Shown here one piece after another: positions 12,227 to 25,731 of a DNA stretch of 64,000 nt (its first letter is position 1; every line of letters starts with the position of its first letter). A model generated the notes under the pieces. That model did no database searches. It had not been told where the DNA came from and was given only the letters and a program-made list of their open reading frames with translations. The translations under genes were made by a program, and so were the position numbers. The stretch is from Erythrophleum ivorense (lineage: Eukaryota; Streptophyta; Magnoliopsida; Fabales; Fabaceae). The DNA is taken from positions 9,133,141 through 9,197,140 of the forward strand of contig JAIUCV010000019.1 of assembly GCA_026724425.1 (NCBI GenBank), in the 5' to 3' direction.

Positions 12227-13412
12227 TGTCATACCATTAAAAATTATACATATAACTCATGTTATATTATATTTTCTAATAAATAGTCACAATTACACTT
12301 TTAACGGTGGAATTTTCTGTTATTAAAAGCTTTAAATAGCATAGTTATGCATAAATGAGGATTTTGATCAATTCATTTCCCAAAGTCATGCCAAACCAAT
12401 TTTTTGTGCTTAAGATATCATATAAAGAGGCATCAAATTCACAAGTTTGGCTAAATGCACATTTTGGGTCTTAAATCATATAATAGGGACCAAACTTTGA
12501 AAAATCATAACTTGATTTACACAACTCCTATTAATGCAATTTAGAAATCTTTAGAAAGCTTATAATGAAAGCTATCTACTATAAAAATTTTAAGTCAAAA
12601 TAAGTCCATTTAGTTCCTCAAAAACCTCAAAATTTCAATATGTGTTATATGAACAATACCCAAATTTATATATATAAAATATCCAACTTCCAAAAATTCA
12701 TAAGACATTTTATAGAGTTCCAAAAATTATGTTGTTTAGATTTGTGAATAGCTCTCAATATTCTCTAATTGCTTGCCAAATATTAGCTTAAGACTTACTA
12801 ATTTGGACTATCAAGGGTAGGGGGACATTTTATGTCTCAAATAGACCAAATTTTGGTTCTAATTGGTACCAATTGAGCTCTCAAATGTCATTTCTTTTTT
12901 TGAGCAAGTTTCAATCTATAATTACATCATGTTTGGCTAGTCCAAGGTGTCATAATTGCCATACAAGTCAAAATCATCTTCCCACATCCAAAATTACATA
13001 TGTATATTTAAAAACTCAAGGTATCAATTTCCATAGTATTACATGTTACATCCCATAATTTGTTTCTACATTATAATCTATTACTTTTAAACATGTTTGC
13101 ATTATCATACATTAAAACACACAAATATATTTTCATACATTCAAGAATATGCCTTAAAACAAATTCTGATGTTAAAGTAGCTCTTCTTAGGCCTTTTGAT
13201 CATCATTCTTGCTCCTTTGAGAACCATCTATCCATGGTTAATATAAATAAGGGAAAAGTGAAATTCAAAGAATCCTAACAGCTAATCCGACATTCAACCA
13301 TACATATATGACTCATTCAAGTTCAAGGAATGCAAGTATGCATATCATATAACTATATGTCATTTATATTCAAGCATTAGGGATCTCATGATTCCATCAA
13401 GAGCAATTTCAA

Positions 13413-13600
13413 ACTCTAGGGACTTTTGGTCTAGTCTCATCTAATAATTAAGGACATTTGGTTTAGACTTACCCTCTTTTAGGGACTTTTAACTTAGTCT
13501 CATTAGTAATTGAGACTTTTGGCTTAGTCTCACACATATTTAGGGACTTTTGGCCTCACTTCACTCATTTTAAGAGACTTTTGACATAACATCACCCATT
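13413..13600 (-). repeat. Minisatellite in the reversed family C LTR, about 6 units
   Basis: The core on the plus strand is AGGGACTTTTGGnnTAGTCTCA, with a period near 30-35 bp. Units are diverged. It is positionally equivalent to the arrays in families A and D. Confidence 0.7.
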
Positions 13601-16336
13601 CAAAAGCCAAACCAATTTCAAATGCAATTAAATGCCATGCAATTGCATATGATCATCAAGCAACAAATAATGTACATAATTTGAAACTGATACATGCAAG
13701 CAATCTAAGACACTAAAGCAAACTAAGCACACATACACGAGAATGAAGGAAAAGCTACCTTGACACAAAGGATTCAATAAATTCCCCTTGGCTTCTCTCT
13801 TTTATTCCACAGCCCTACACTCACACTTGAATGAAAATTCACTTGCTTGCCCTAGACACATTAAATGAAGCACAAAATTAACAATGGAACTATGCTTATA
13901 CTCATACTAGCTTTATGCAAGTCAATTAGGACTTTAAACATGCATATGGTTCACTTGAATGGCATTATGAAGCAACTCTTATAAATCAATTTCTTGGCTC
14001 TAAAACCTTAGTCACCATGAGTTATATGACTCTATTGGAACTCATTAGAGCTATCATAGACTTGATTTAAGGAGCCTAGTACTAAGTTGCTCCTTTAAGT
14101 ATAATTAACCCTAAATTTTCATCTTTCAAAATATGGCTTTTAAATTCAAACCAATGATTTTATTAGTGTTCATAATTCATATATAGACCACTTATGACCT
14201 TGAAATCTTTGAAAACTCTTCCTAGGTACTAGTTCCCTCTCATGGCTAAACCTATTACTTATTAAAAGGCCTTGGGAGTTTTGTACTTCCTCTTAAGATT
14301 TTTAGTACCTATGGATATTTCTTAGCTTCTTTCTAGTTTAATTATAATTTCACATGGTTTGAAATGCCCTTTTAAGGTTTCAAACTTTATAAGATGCAAT
14401 CAAAACCCTAATTACACTATTTTGCATCTTATAACTTTTTAATTGATTATCTTGGTTCCATCTTAATCTCCACACCCCTAAACCTCTATTCACATCATGT
14501 TTTGGACAAAATCAAATTTCCTTTTGGTGTTCCTCATCTTGGCCAAATATGGGGGAAGAAGAATTCCAAAGGAGAAGCATGTCTTCTATAACGCCTAATC
14601 TTCCTAAAATTGAACCAAAACCAATGAGATATAAAAGAAAGACCCCAAAATCAAAAGGAATAGAGGCTAAACAAAATTAGAATAATAATTCAAGCATATA
14701 AAAATGAGGATACAAAGTTAATGATGTTTTAAAATTAGAGTCAGAAAGGCTAAATAAAATTATTCGAAAATATAGTGATAATTTTGTAATTTTAGGAAAC
14801 TTTTTAGAAACTCAAAAGAGAGAACTTTAAATGAAAAAATTAAGTTTTTCAAGGTTTTTAGAGGCCTTAAAAATTATAGAAACTCTTAGAATGGCCAAAA
14901 CCACTCTAGTGTACATTTTAGACCATCAGTTGATTGGAACTTTGATAAGATGATTCGAGATGGCTCTTAAATTTATAAAATTGAAAGTAAATGTTTTTAA
15001 TAAACTAGAGACCTAAATTTTTGTATGGAAAATATAATTCTAAAAAAGGAGTTAAAATGAGCGAAAACAGGGAAACAAAAATTGAAGGACAAAATGAAAA
15101 TTTTGAAAATTGTTATAACTCACCCATTTTCCTTCTTAAATCAGCCACTTCACCTCCACACTCTCAAAATTGACTTCCCTTGCCCCTGATCCAAAGCTCT
15201 AAGTTGCACCATAGAGTAGAGAAAGAAGGAGGAAAGCAAGCTAAGAAAAGGTAAAAAAAAAATGGCACTTTTTTGTGCCCTTGCCTTCACCAACTTGGTT
15301 CTCCTCCTTAAGCTCTTTCTTTTGGTGGTTTTGGTTTTTAGAAAGAAGCATTTTTATGCTAAATTGTTAGAGGAAGAAGAGAGTTTGAAGAAACCTAGCC
15401 AAGTATCAAAGTTTTCTCTTGAAAGGCATTAGAACAAGGTATATTTCTATGGTTGAAATTTATTTCTCCTTGGTTCTTTCTCCTTACTTATTCTCGGCCA
15501 AGCCTAAGGAAGATGAAGGGAGATGATTTGTGACCAAAACAGATTAGGCACAAAGGTTTTATGGCATGGAGAATTAGAATATGCAATTAGAATCAAGAAA
15601 TGAGCATTAGAAAACAAGATAAAGAAAGTTGGGTTTTAATTGCACCTTGAGAGTTTTGGAACCTTAACAGGATAACCCAACCTATATTAGATTATGTCTA
15701 GGTTAAAAAGAAGCTAAGGAATATGGGTACGTATTAAATTCCAAAAGAACAATAAGCAAAACTTCATATGGCTTTTTACAAGTATAGGTTCGGCCAAAGT
15801 ATAGAAGAAACACCTAGGGAGTGTTTCTTTGAGTTCTAATAAAGTTAGAGACTTAAATATGATGAATAAATAATTATGAAAGCATTAGATTGAATTTAGG
15901 AGTTTTAGAATGAAAGCTAAAATTTTAAGGGCCTAAATGAGGTTAATGAAATAAGTTAGTTTTAAACCTTTCTAATCAAGCATGTAATGATTCAAATGAG
16001 TTTCTTGAGAGTTATAAGACTTGTAACAATCAAGAGTTTAAGGTTTAAAAGACAAGAACCAAGGGTAGCTTCATTATGGACCTAAAACTAGCATTATATA
16101 TCATATTAAGTTCTAATGAGATTCAAGAAAGATTATGAAGCTTAGAATGAGTTTCATTGAATTAATTTGTCTTGAAAATTGATATGTGTAGGTCCATCTA
16201 ATTCAAACATTCTTAAGTGTAAGTATCAAGAGGAAGAAAGCTAAGAAAAAAAAACTAAATAGGATAGTGGTGTAATAACCAGAAAAAAAAAAGAAGCTGA
16301 AAAATTTTCGAAGGGCAAAAAATTTTCTAAGCCTGC

Positions 16337-16576
16337 TAGCTATAACGAGAAATGGCCTAACTATAGCGAATGTACCTGTTCGCTATAATGAGAAATAGTC
16401 TAGCTATAGTGAGAGTGCCTTCTCACTATAGCAAAAATGCTTCTAGCTATAGCGAATGCAGGCATCCCATACAAAAACCAGGGAGCTGCTCGCTGTAGCA
16501 CATGCCGTAGCGAAAGCATGGGTCTGGAACTAATACGTGCTCGCCGTAGCGAGGGTTATGTTTCGCTATAGCGAGG
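16337..16576 (+). repeat. Palindromic GCTATAGC word array in the 5' LTR
   Basis: About ten copies in 240 bp, for example AACTATAGCGAA, TTCGCTATAATGAG, CTCGCCGTAGCGAG and TTCGCTATAGCGAG. Each word is an inverted repeat or half of one. This is the most GC-rich part of the LTR. Confidence 0.85.
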
Positions 16577-17649
16577 GTTAGTCCGAAAAAGCATGAATTT
16601 GACTTTTTAAAGCATCCAAACTCTTCCTTTTTCCTTTAACCGACCTAAGCTTCATCCAAGTACAGAAAAAAGGCTTGAGAGAGAAAGGTAAACTAGGAGA
16701 AACTAAGAGAGAAAGAAGGGAAGCTAAGAAAGAAAGGTAAGAATCTTTAAAGCTCTTCATGCTTCTTCTTCTTGATTTTATTCTTCTCCTTCTAAGTTTC
16801 CTTCTCATAGGTTGTTGAGTAAGGAAGCTCTGTTCTAGTTAAGAATAAACAAGAAACTCATGTATCTTCACTTCTTCTTCTTTGTTTTCCTTTCTTGAGA
16901 GTTTGAGAAAGGAAGGATAGTTAGTGAACTTCTAGAGAGAGAAAGAACCCCAATTTCTCATATGCTTGGTAGGGTTTGCTATAAAGAAACCCCTAACTTT
17001 GTGAATAAGTGTTGAGTAATAAGAGACTAATCCCATACTCCTTGTGTGTCTAGGCTCAAGAGAAGCACTCCCATCTAGTTGTGATTGTGAAATCAAGAAG
17101 GGAGAAGACAAATTGAAAGGGAAGACTTGTGTTAGCCTATAAGGTAGCTCTCTTCCTCTTTCTCTCATGCATGAATGTGTGTTTAGCTTGTTCTAGAATG
17201 TGTGTATGTGTATTTTCAAGCTATGAAAAGTATACTAGCATGCCTTTACATGTCATGATCCTTGATACTATGTTATGTGTTAAATGAATCCATGATGTTT
17301 GTATGAGTTTGCTTGAGTGTGAAAAGTTTAAGAACTCTTCCCTTGGGTGAGGATGAGCTAAGAACCCTCGAGCTTGGTTGAGACAAAGCAAAGAGTCTCA
17401 CAAAAGTAATGTGGACTCCCAAGAGTATGGTTGAGTCCAAAGTGCTCAAGAGTGGGTGAGGCAAGTCCAATACCCATGAAGAGAAGTATGAGGCCAATCC
17501 AAACACTTGGTGAACCCTTGAATGTCTTATATGATTGATTTATATGCCAAGGTTGTTTTTCAAGTGTCCATGACTTCCACTTTTTCATACATACATTTGA
17601 AAAGCTTGCTTGGCATATATTATGTATAATTGAATGAGAGATGAGCTAT

Positions 17650-17668
17650 TGAGATTCTTTGAATCTCA
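17650..17668 (+). other. Conserved LTR hairpin, 5' LTR of family A
   Basis: TGAGATTC, loop TTT, GAATCTCA: a perfect 8-bp stem, preceded by GAGCTAT and followed by TCCCCTCC and then TGCTAGGTGGACC. Confidence 0.8.
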
Positions 17669-19121
17669 TCCCCTCCTTTCCACTATTCTAACTTGCTAGG
17701 TGGACCAAGTGAACAAAGACATAGGAGCCGCCAAGCTTGAAACTAGGGAAATCGGTAAAGGATTTGTAAAATAGCCATTTTGTCACCGTTTTGTTGTTAA
17801 GAGATGTAATCGAATGATGTACATTGGGTGTACACTTATGAATACTTGTAAATAGATGTACTTATTGTATATGTATGAGAATTAGAACTATAGTGCATGA
17901 TGTAGCAAGTTTTTGGTATGAATAGCAAGATCTTAGCATTATGTACATGGTGTATGTGTTAGTGTGGGAGAGTGAGTTTTGAAAATATGGGTTGTTAGAC
18001 ATTTGATCCATGTTTGATAGCCTATGTTGATGCTTTCCCACGTGCTCATAGAGCCTTAGGAGTAAGAGAAGCAAATTTGAACCCTTTGAGCCTCTTTTAA
18101 CAAAAGAAATTGGCACTTTGCCCCCTTATGTCAAAGTCTGACCAAATGACCTCTTCTTACCTTGAAATTTGGCATGTTACTAGATCTTGCCTAGATCTTT
18201 TTGGGAAGCCAAAGATTAGGTCATTTGGAGGTCTTTAGAATTTTCTATGATTTTTCAAAGTTGGTATCAGAATTTCAGATTTGCACAAGCACTGTTCATT
18301 TGGTCAATTATGTAATTGTGTCATCCGAGGGGCAAAAGTGTTCCAATGGCTACGAAATTTTATAGGCAAAAACTAGACAGTCACAGTGACTTGTATCAAC
18401 AAAAAGCACGTCATTTGGAGGTCTAAAGAGGAAGATATGAATTTTTGAAGTTTCTGCCCAGTATCAGTCATCTTGCCTGACCAGAAGTACTGTTCTATCA
18501 ATTTCTGAGAGTTTGGCTTGATAAACTAATCTGGAGATATTTTTCCTCTCTAGTTAATATCCACATATTTTCATATTAGTATCATTTGCATGCATTGGAT
18601 TTTTATGAAATTAGTTGGACATTTTTGAAATTCATATCAGTAAACTGTGACAGTATCAGGACCAGTCCGACCTCCAGACCAATTCGCGTGTCAAACGTCC
18701 TGTGTGTGGGATGTTATGACTTGTACATATTTTTATCATGAAGTATACATCCCAAGCTTTCCATAATAACTAAGATTACATGTTTTTGATATTTCTAGAT
18801 TTAGTTACGATTTTCCAAACTTTTCCCAGAAATGAGGCCAAGTCTGGCCGAAAATGAATATACATGTTCCATATCTCTTTTTGGTTTTCATGGGTTAAAG
18901 CATGTTTTTGGATTTGAAATGAGTTGTAATGGTGAAATTAAATATGAGGATGCATAGCATGGCTCACACGGTCCATGTGACACCGAAATGAATTTTTAAC
19001 CATGACGCAACACAAGAAAGTGTATGAATCCAATGGAAGTTCTCATTTTATTCTTACTATATCTCACATGAGCATGTAAGGGATGATGGGTATGAGTTAG
19101 AAATGATGGTGTTACATTTAT

Positions 19122-19133
19122 TGGTATCAAAGC
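19122..19133 (+). other. Primer-binding site for initiator methionine tRNA
   Basis: TGGTATCAAAGC lies five bases after the 5' LTR end. Compared with the usual TGGTATCAGAGC complementary to the 3' end of plant initiator tRNA-Met it has one change. Confidence 0.85.
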
Positions 19134-19271
19134 AAAGGTTCAGGTTCTCATTGTGGGTTGTGGCTTGTGTTTGTGAGTTGCCAAAATGTATATGAGCTTG
19201 TTATGGATGATTGAGTGCATGGCAGTGGCGTGTGTCTTATGTACTAAAGCATGTTTATATATTTTAGAAAG

Positions 19272-20483
19272 ATGGTAGACACATGCCAAGGTAGAGGTAG
19301 AGGAAGAGGTAAGCCTCCTAGAGCGACTCGTGTTGATGAAGCTAGGCCTAGTGATCTAGTTGCTGGAGCCTTACAGTCCATCATGGCTCGCCTGGATCAG
19401 CAGCAGGCCATTATTATGTAGCTTCAGGAACGGCTTGCTGAGAGAGACAGCCAGGGCCCTACACCTCCTCCTCCTTAGCCACCTCCACACTCAGATAGTC
19501 TTGAGCACTCAGGGGTGACTCCTATAGATGCGCAGCCACACATGCAGGCTGTTGCCCCAATTCCACTAGCTCAGATGCCTCCTACTCAGCAGCAAACCTC
19601 GACCAGAAAAGTGATCATAGTTCAGGAAATTCAGGCCTCCCGCCTTTGATGGTGAAATGACCGCAAATAAAGCTAAGGCCTGGATTATGAAGCTAGAGTA
19701 GATCTTCGAGGTGATGGAGTGCACGTCTGAGCAAAAAGCCAAGATGGTGCATTCCAGTTACAGAAAGAAGCAATTTACTAGTGGAAGGGCACTAAGCCTA
19801 TTCTAAGAGCGAGGAACGCCCCAATCACCTGAGAGGCATTCCTTGAGGCATTCCACGAGAAGTATTTCCCCAATTCCATTAGAGATGAGAAGGAGTCAGA
19901 ATTTATTCTGTTCAGACAAATTTTGGAGATGTTCATGGACCAATACATAGTGAAGTTTGTTGAGCTCTCCAGATATTCCTCATACCTACAGAGGCATGAC
20001 GATGAAAGGTGGAGAGCAGACAGGTTAGAGAAAGGCTTGTTCCCTGAGATCAGAGATAGGGTAGTGCCACAGAGAATCAGGCACTTCAACACCCTTGTAG
20101 AAGTATGCAGAGTAATAAAAACAAATCTCAGGATGATGCAGCCTACTTCTAGTGCCAGACCACCTCTTTCCCTCCTTGAGCCCAAGAAACTTAAAGATGG
20201 TTCTTAGCCTGCAGTGACGAGCCGTAGAGGCAGAAAAAGCCAGTGGAATCAGAGAGGCAAGAGAAGGAGGACTCAGTCCAGTAAAGGCAGTGCTCCACCT
20301 ATTATGTGTCCCCAATGTGGTAGGAATCACGGTACCAGATTGTGCTATGCGGGACAGACTGTGTGTTTTAGATGTGGCAGGTCGGGGCATATAGCCAGAG
20401 ATTACACCCAGGCTTCTCCACAGGCCCCTCTACAGATCACACAGCTAAGGGAGATGGCTCCTCCTCCCAAACCACAGACCTAG
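19272..20483 (+). pseudogene. gag: gag of the Tekay-type element, disrupted
   Basis: Gag would form the virus-like particle and bind the element RNA. The likely start is the ATG at 19272, after a 138-base leader past the primer site, followed by a stretch of alternating Gly and Arg. The capsid core is recognisable from the PPAFDG and KAWIMKLE words (about 19640-19700), then LEAFHEKYFP (about 19845) and a long helix-rich part to 20180. Two zinc-knuckle-like motifs follow: CPQCGRNHGTRLC and, at 20364-20405, CFRCGRSGHIARDY, where the last cysteine has become tyrosine. In-frame stops occur in the N-terminal part, around 19700 and at 20205-20207. The frame slips near 19615 and returns by about 19830. 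Continues into protease in the same frame. Confidence 0.85.
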
Positions 20484-21152
20484 GGTAGATTCTTTGCCCT
20501 ATCACAGCAGGAGGCTAGCCAGTCCTCGAGTCTGATCCAAGGTACTATTAAGATAAATGATTTTTCTGTAACGGCATTATTTGATTCGGGTGCTAGCCAC
20601 TCCTTCATATCATATGACTGTGTTATTAGGTTGGATCTGAGTATGCATATATTGCCATATGAGTTACAAGTATCTACCCCCACAGGAAACCAAGCCATCA
20701 CTTTTCATGCTTGCTTGAATTGTGTGATCCAATTTAATCATTACCTGACCACCCTTGATTTGATTTGTATGTCCCTCATTGATATTGATGTGATCATTGG
20801 TATGGACTAGATATCTGTAAATAATGCCACATTAGATTGTAGTCACAAGTGTATTACTTTACCTGAGTGTGGGACTGTGCCTAGTACCAGGGCTGAGTTA
20901 TCTGTTATGACCACCTCCCAGGCTGAGAGATCTTTAGGGCGTGATTGTCAGGGGTATTTGGTTTTCTTTTTAGTCCAAGATGAGGTAAAAGAGGGTATAG
21001 ATAAGATTCTTGTAGTGAGGGAGTTCCCAGAGGTATTTCCTAAGGAGATTAGTGGACTGCCTCCAGAGAGAGAGGTTGAGTTTCCTATAGTCATTGTACC
21101 TAGGGTAGGTCCAGTGTCTAAGGCCCCTATAGAATGGCTCCCACCAAACTAG
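20484..21152 (+). pseudogene. pol: Protease region of pol, disrupted
   Basis: An aspartic protease would cut the polyprotein. The catalytic motif DSGASHSF is intact at 20583-20606, preceded by the usual beta strand (SVTALF). The family motif GMDW further on is broken: a TAG stop replaces the tryptophan codon at 20808-20810. After this the linker towards RT is recognisable (REFPEVFPKEISGLPPERE, about 21018-21077). The frame runs out at 21152 because a one-base slip near 21131 moves the RT reading into another phase. It follows gag in the same frame with only stop codons between, as in elements with one gag-pol polyprotein. Confidence 0.85.
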
Positions 21153-22504
21153 CCGAGCTTAAGAAACAGATAGAGGAGCTTTTAGAGAAGGGTTTTATTA
21201 GACCCAGTGTCTCACTGTGGGTAGCTCCGGTCCTATTTGTAAAGAAGAAGGATGGGAGCCTTAGGCTATGTGTAGATTACTGGGAACTCAATAAAATCAC
21301 CATTAAGAATAAGTACCCCCTCCCTCACATAGATGACCTCCTAGATCAGTTTGTAGGAGCGTCAGTGTTTGCTAAGATAGACCTCAAGTCAGGATATCAT
21401 CAGCTCAGGATAAAGGCGGAAGATATTCCCAAGACAGCGTTTAGAACCAAATACGGGCACTATGAATTCTTAGTTTTGCCTTTCGAGTTGACGAATGCAC
21501 TCACAGTTTTTATGGATTACATGAATAGAGTTTTCAAGCCATATTTAGACAAGTTTGTCATAGTCTTCATAGATGACATCCTCATCTACTCGAAAAGTGG
21601 AGAGGAACATGACCAGCACCTGAGATTAGCCCTAGAGACCTTGAAAGAGAAACAGTTGTATACTAAACTTAGTAAATGTGACTTTTGGCTCATTGAGGTT
21701 CAGTTTCTTGGTCATGTGATCTCCCAGGTAGGGGTCACAGTAGATCCCCATAAGGTAGAGGCAGTATTACAGTGGGAGAGACCTAGAACAGTGACAAAGA
21801 TCAGGAGCTTTCTAGGTTTGGCAGGGTATTATTATAGGAGGTTCATTCAGGGCTTTTCTCAAATAACGATGCCACTGACCCAGCTTACTAGAAAGAATGT
21901 ACCATTTGTGTGGAATGAGAAATGTGAGAGTAGTTTTCAAGAGTTGAAGCACAAGTTGACCACGGCCCCAGTTATAGTACTCCCTAACCCTACAGAAACT
22001 TTTGTAGTGTACAGTAATGCCTCTAAGAAAGGGTTAGGATGTGTACTTATACAGAAAGGTCGAGTGGTAGCTTATGCTTCTAGGCAATTGAAATCTCATG
22101 AGAAAAACTACCCCACACACGACTTAGAGTTAGCCACAGTGGTATTTGCTCTGAAAATATGGAGACACTACTTATATGGGGTAGTAATAGAAATTTACAG
22201 CGACCACAAGAGTCTTAAATATTTATTTGAATAGAATGAGCTAAATATGAGGCAACGAAGATGGTTAGAATTTCTGAAAAATTATGATTTCACATTGAAA
22301 TACCATCCCGATAAGGCTAATGTGGTAGCTGATGCCTTAAGTAGAAAATCTATACACATGACTTGTATGATGATCCGAGAGCAGGAATTGATTGAGAGAT
22401 TCAGAGACATGAGTCTCTCCTGCGAGGTGTGTTCGGGAAAATTATTAATGAGTGAGACCCGAATAGAAAAAGATTTGAGGGATCAGATAAGAGAAGTCCA
22501 GTAA
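21134..22504 (+). pseudogene. pol: Reverse transcriptase and RNase H region of pol
   Basis: This is the best preserved part: an open stretch of 366 codons, a stop (TAG, 22232-22234), then more of the same frame to 22504. RT: the VDYWELNKITIKNKYPLP block is clear, and the catalytic FIDD box is intact at 21566-21577, followed by ILIYSK. The usual PFGLTNAP box reads PFELTNAL, with two changed residues. The connection and RNase H follow: FLGLAGYYYRRFI, then VVYSNAS, where the first catalytic aspartate of RNase H has become asparagine (22016-22018). The end of the region is marked by YHPDKANVVADALSRKS. An element with this RNase H change is expected to be inactive. Confidence 0.92.
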
Positions 22505-25500
22505 GCAAACAATCATGTGAAGAAGATTAGAGCCCAGATAACCCAGGGTAGTGTTTAGGAGTTTAATCTGTTTGAGAATGACATAGTGAGGTACAAGGAT
22601 AGGCTGTATGTGCCCAGGAACACTGAGATCAAAGAGAAGATATTAGATGAGGTACATAAAAGTAAGTACACCATCCATCTGGGCAGTAATAAAATGTACC
22701 AGGATTTGAAGAAAATGTTCTGGTGGCCCGAGATGAAAACAGACATAGTAGAATATGTCTCCCGATGTTTGGTATACCAGAGAGTAAAAATAGAACATCA
22801 AAAACCAGGTGGGTTACTTCAGCCCCTAGATATCCTGGAGTGAAAATGGGATAGCATAGCTATGAATTTTGTCATAGGTTTACCAAAGACATCATCGGGC
22901 TATGATGCAATATGGGTAATAGTTGATAGGTTAACAAAGTCAGCACATTTTCTACCTATGAAAGCCACTTATACCCTAGATAAGTTAGCCCAACTGTACA
23001 TCAGGGAGATAGTTAGACTGCATGGTGTACCTAGGAGCATGTATCAGATAGAGATCCCAGATTCACATCAAATTTCTGGAGATCATTACAGGATGCTTTA
23101 GGCACCCGACTTAGATTCAGTACGGCCTACCACCCTCAGACGGATGGACAGACAGAGAGAACCATCCAAACCCTAGAGGGCATGTTGAGGGCATGTGTGC
23201 TAGAAATGAAAGGGAATTGGGATACATACTTGCCTCTAGTGGAATTTGCCTACAATAACAATTATCATGCTAGTATACAGATGGCACCGTATGAGGCATT
23301 GTATGGGAGGAAGTGTAGGTCCCCAATGTGTTGGGTTGAGCGAGGAGAGCGGAACCTCATAGGCCCAGAATTAGTAGACCAGACCTCTAGACAGATAGAA
23401 ACCATCAGAAAGAAACTTCTGACGGCCCAGAGTAGACAGAAAAGTTATGCAGATAAACATAGACGGCCGTTAGAGTTTGACATTGGAGACCATATCTTCA
23501 TTAGAGTGTCTTCAATCACAGAGATAGGTCGGTCTATTAAGAGTAAAAAGCTCAGTCCAAAGTACATAGGTCCTTTCTAGATTCTTGATAAAGTAGGACC
23601 TGTGGCATATAGACTAGCTCTTCCTCTGAACATAAGCTAAGTCCATAATGTCTTCCATGTTTCCAAATTAAAAAAGTACCAGCTCGACCCCTCATGTAAT
23701 GCCCGGTACATTGTACAATCACTGGAACGGGCCGATTTGAAAAGCAAGTCCCCTGAGATGAGTGATTCAAGGCCAAATAAAATTTAAATAAAATTTTAAA
23801 TAATAGAAAATGAGGATTTGATCCTTGAGTTGCCCAAAAATTGGGGTCAGAGCAATTCAAAAAATTTACTAAAAGGCCAGTGGCATTTTCGTAAATAAGT
23901 GTAATTTTAGAAAAACACCTAGGAGAGGTTGTTAAATGGAAATTTTGAGTTACCCAAGGTTCTCAGAGGCCCAAAAAATCATGGGAAGCCCCGGGACTGG
24001 TAAAGCCCCTTCGGTGTACTCTTTCTAACGTCGGTTGACCCGAACTTTGACCGATTCGTTCGGGAAGGTTTTAGCTCTGATTTGAGTGATTCCAAAGGCA
24101 TTTTATTAAATTAGGAATCTAAATTTTATGATGGAAAAGACGATTCTCAAAAAGGAACTAAAACGAAATCAAAACGAAATTACCATTACGAAAGGGCAAA
24201 ATTAAAATTTATGGTTTCTTGAATGTTCTAAAAAGTTTCACACTTTTCTCCCTTCTTCTCCTCTTTAATGAGCACGACCCATTCTGCCTAAAATACAGAA
24301 AATCTTCAGCTCTCTTAGGCACACCAAAGGGAGGAGAAAAAGAGGAAGAAAGCCAAGGAGAAACTAGGTAATTTCATAAAATTTCTTGCTATATCTTCCT
24401 CCAATCTTATTTTCCTCTCTTCCTCCTTTCTTTCCATGGATTTTTTGAATGATTTGGTTCTGTTTTTAACCCAGACCTAAGGGGAGAATTTCAAATTTTC
24501 TAAGGAGAAGAGAATGAAGGAGAAAGACACTTGAAAGCTCACTTGAACTATAAGTAATCTTTGCTTTTTGTTGCATCTTCTCTTCTCCCTCCCTTTGTGT
24601 GTATTTTAGCCAAGAATAGAACCAAAGGAGGGGAGGATGTTCTATCCAAATACAAGGAGGGAACAAGGGTTTTAGGCCATGGGGAGATGGCATATGGCAA
24701 GAAATTCTAAGAAAAACTAATAGAAAACAAGTTAGAAAAGTGTAGTGTTTTCTAGGGTTTTGCAAAATCTGATTTTGTGTGAATGTTTCCTTGGCTATTT
24801 AAATATTTTCTTGAGCTCCTAAGACCTTTAGAAAGCCTCCCAAGTGGCTCTTCCATCAAGGAAAAATCACAAAATCCATGAACCTCTATTATGGTGCATA
24901 TTTCGGCCAAGCTAGGTTCATTAGGTTAGGGGATGTTTTAATTTGTTCTAACCTTGGTTTGGGACTTTATATGATGTTAGAAGATGGGAGAAACCATTGG
25001 GAAAAATTTAGAAGCCTTAGGTTGGGAGATGAGGCAATGGCTTCCATAATGTAACCTTATGAAGCAACATGGACCTAGGTTTGTGAAAGTGAGTGTGTGA
25101 TGGCTTCAAGGACCTTAAATGAGGTCAAGAGGTCTAAATATGGCAAGAGAATGGAACCAAGAATGTGAATTATGGTAGTTGCTCCATTAGGTCCCTAATG
25201 GAACCATATTGTGACAAATAGACCAAAGTGTAGTCTTAAGAGTGAGTTGGATGTCATAATTTATTCCAAGAGTATAATTTAGTGTTGTTTATTGTGAATA
25301 GGCCAAAGAAATCCAACCCTACCTCCTTGTGTTTGTGGAACCGAAAAGGAGAAGAAACAAGCAAAGTAAAGCTTGAATTTGCACCAAGGTAGCTCTCCAC
25401 ATTTTTTTGTTGCATATGGTGTCATTGTGTGCTAGTGTGTATGTTTATATGTTTGAGACATGCCATTTGATGCTATGTTGCTATTTTGGTACCAATATAC

Positions 25501-25538
25501 TTTCTTGAATGTCTTTGAATGGTGGAAATGGCTCATAA

Positions 25539-25731
25539 GGGTGAGGTAGTGCCAAAAGTCCCTTAATGTGGGTGAGAAGATGCCAAAAGTCTCATGGTAT
25601 AGGTGAGACAAGGCCAAAAGTCCCTTGGATGGGTGAGGCTAAGTCAAAAGTCCCAAGAACCAAGAGTGAGGCAATCCAAAAGTCTTAGAAATAGGGTGAG
25701 GCCAAACCAAAAGTCCCTAGAGCTCATTCTT
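25539..25731 (+). repeat. Minisatellite in family D LTR, 6 units of 30-32 bp
   Basis: The core is GGGTGAGGnnnnGCCAAAAGTCCC, with unit starts marked by GTGAG. Units differ from each other at several positions. Confidence 0.85.

Larger units (their letters stand above)
16271..19116 (+). repeat. 5' LTR of the Tekay-type element (family A)
   Basis: 2846 bp, TGTAATAACC...TGTTACA. Landmarks in order: an A-rich run, a palindromic word array (16337-16576), purine-rich blocks with AGGTAAG (16734), the GGTAGCTCTC block (17140), gtgagg/caagaac repeats (about 17310-17510), a hairpin (17650-17668), and four degenerate units of about 190-200 bp (about 18212-18960). It is mostly very similar to the 3' LTR, but the two differ by many substitutions and by a small duplication inside the array, so the insertion is not recent. 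Confidence 0.9.

Noticed and set aside
19778..20390. Minus-strand frames of 121-135 residues
   Set aside because: Shadow frames opposite gag, which is identified by its own motifs.
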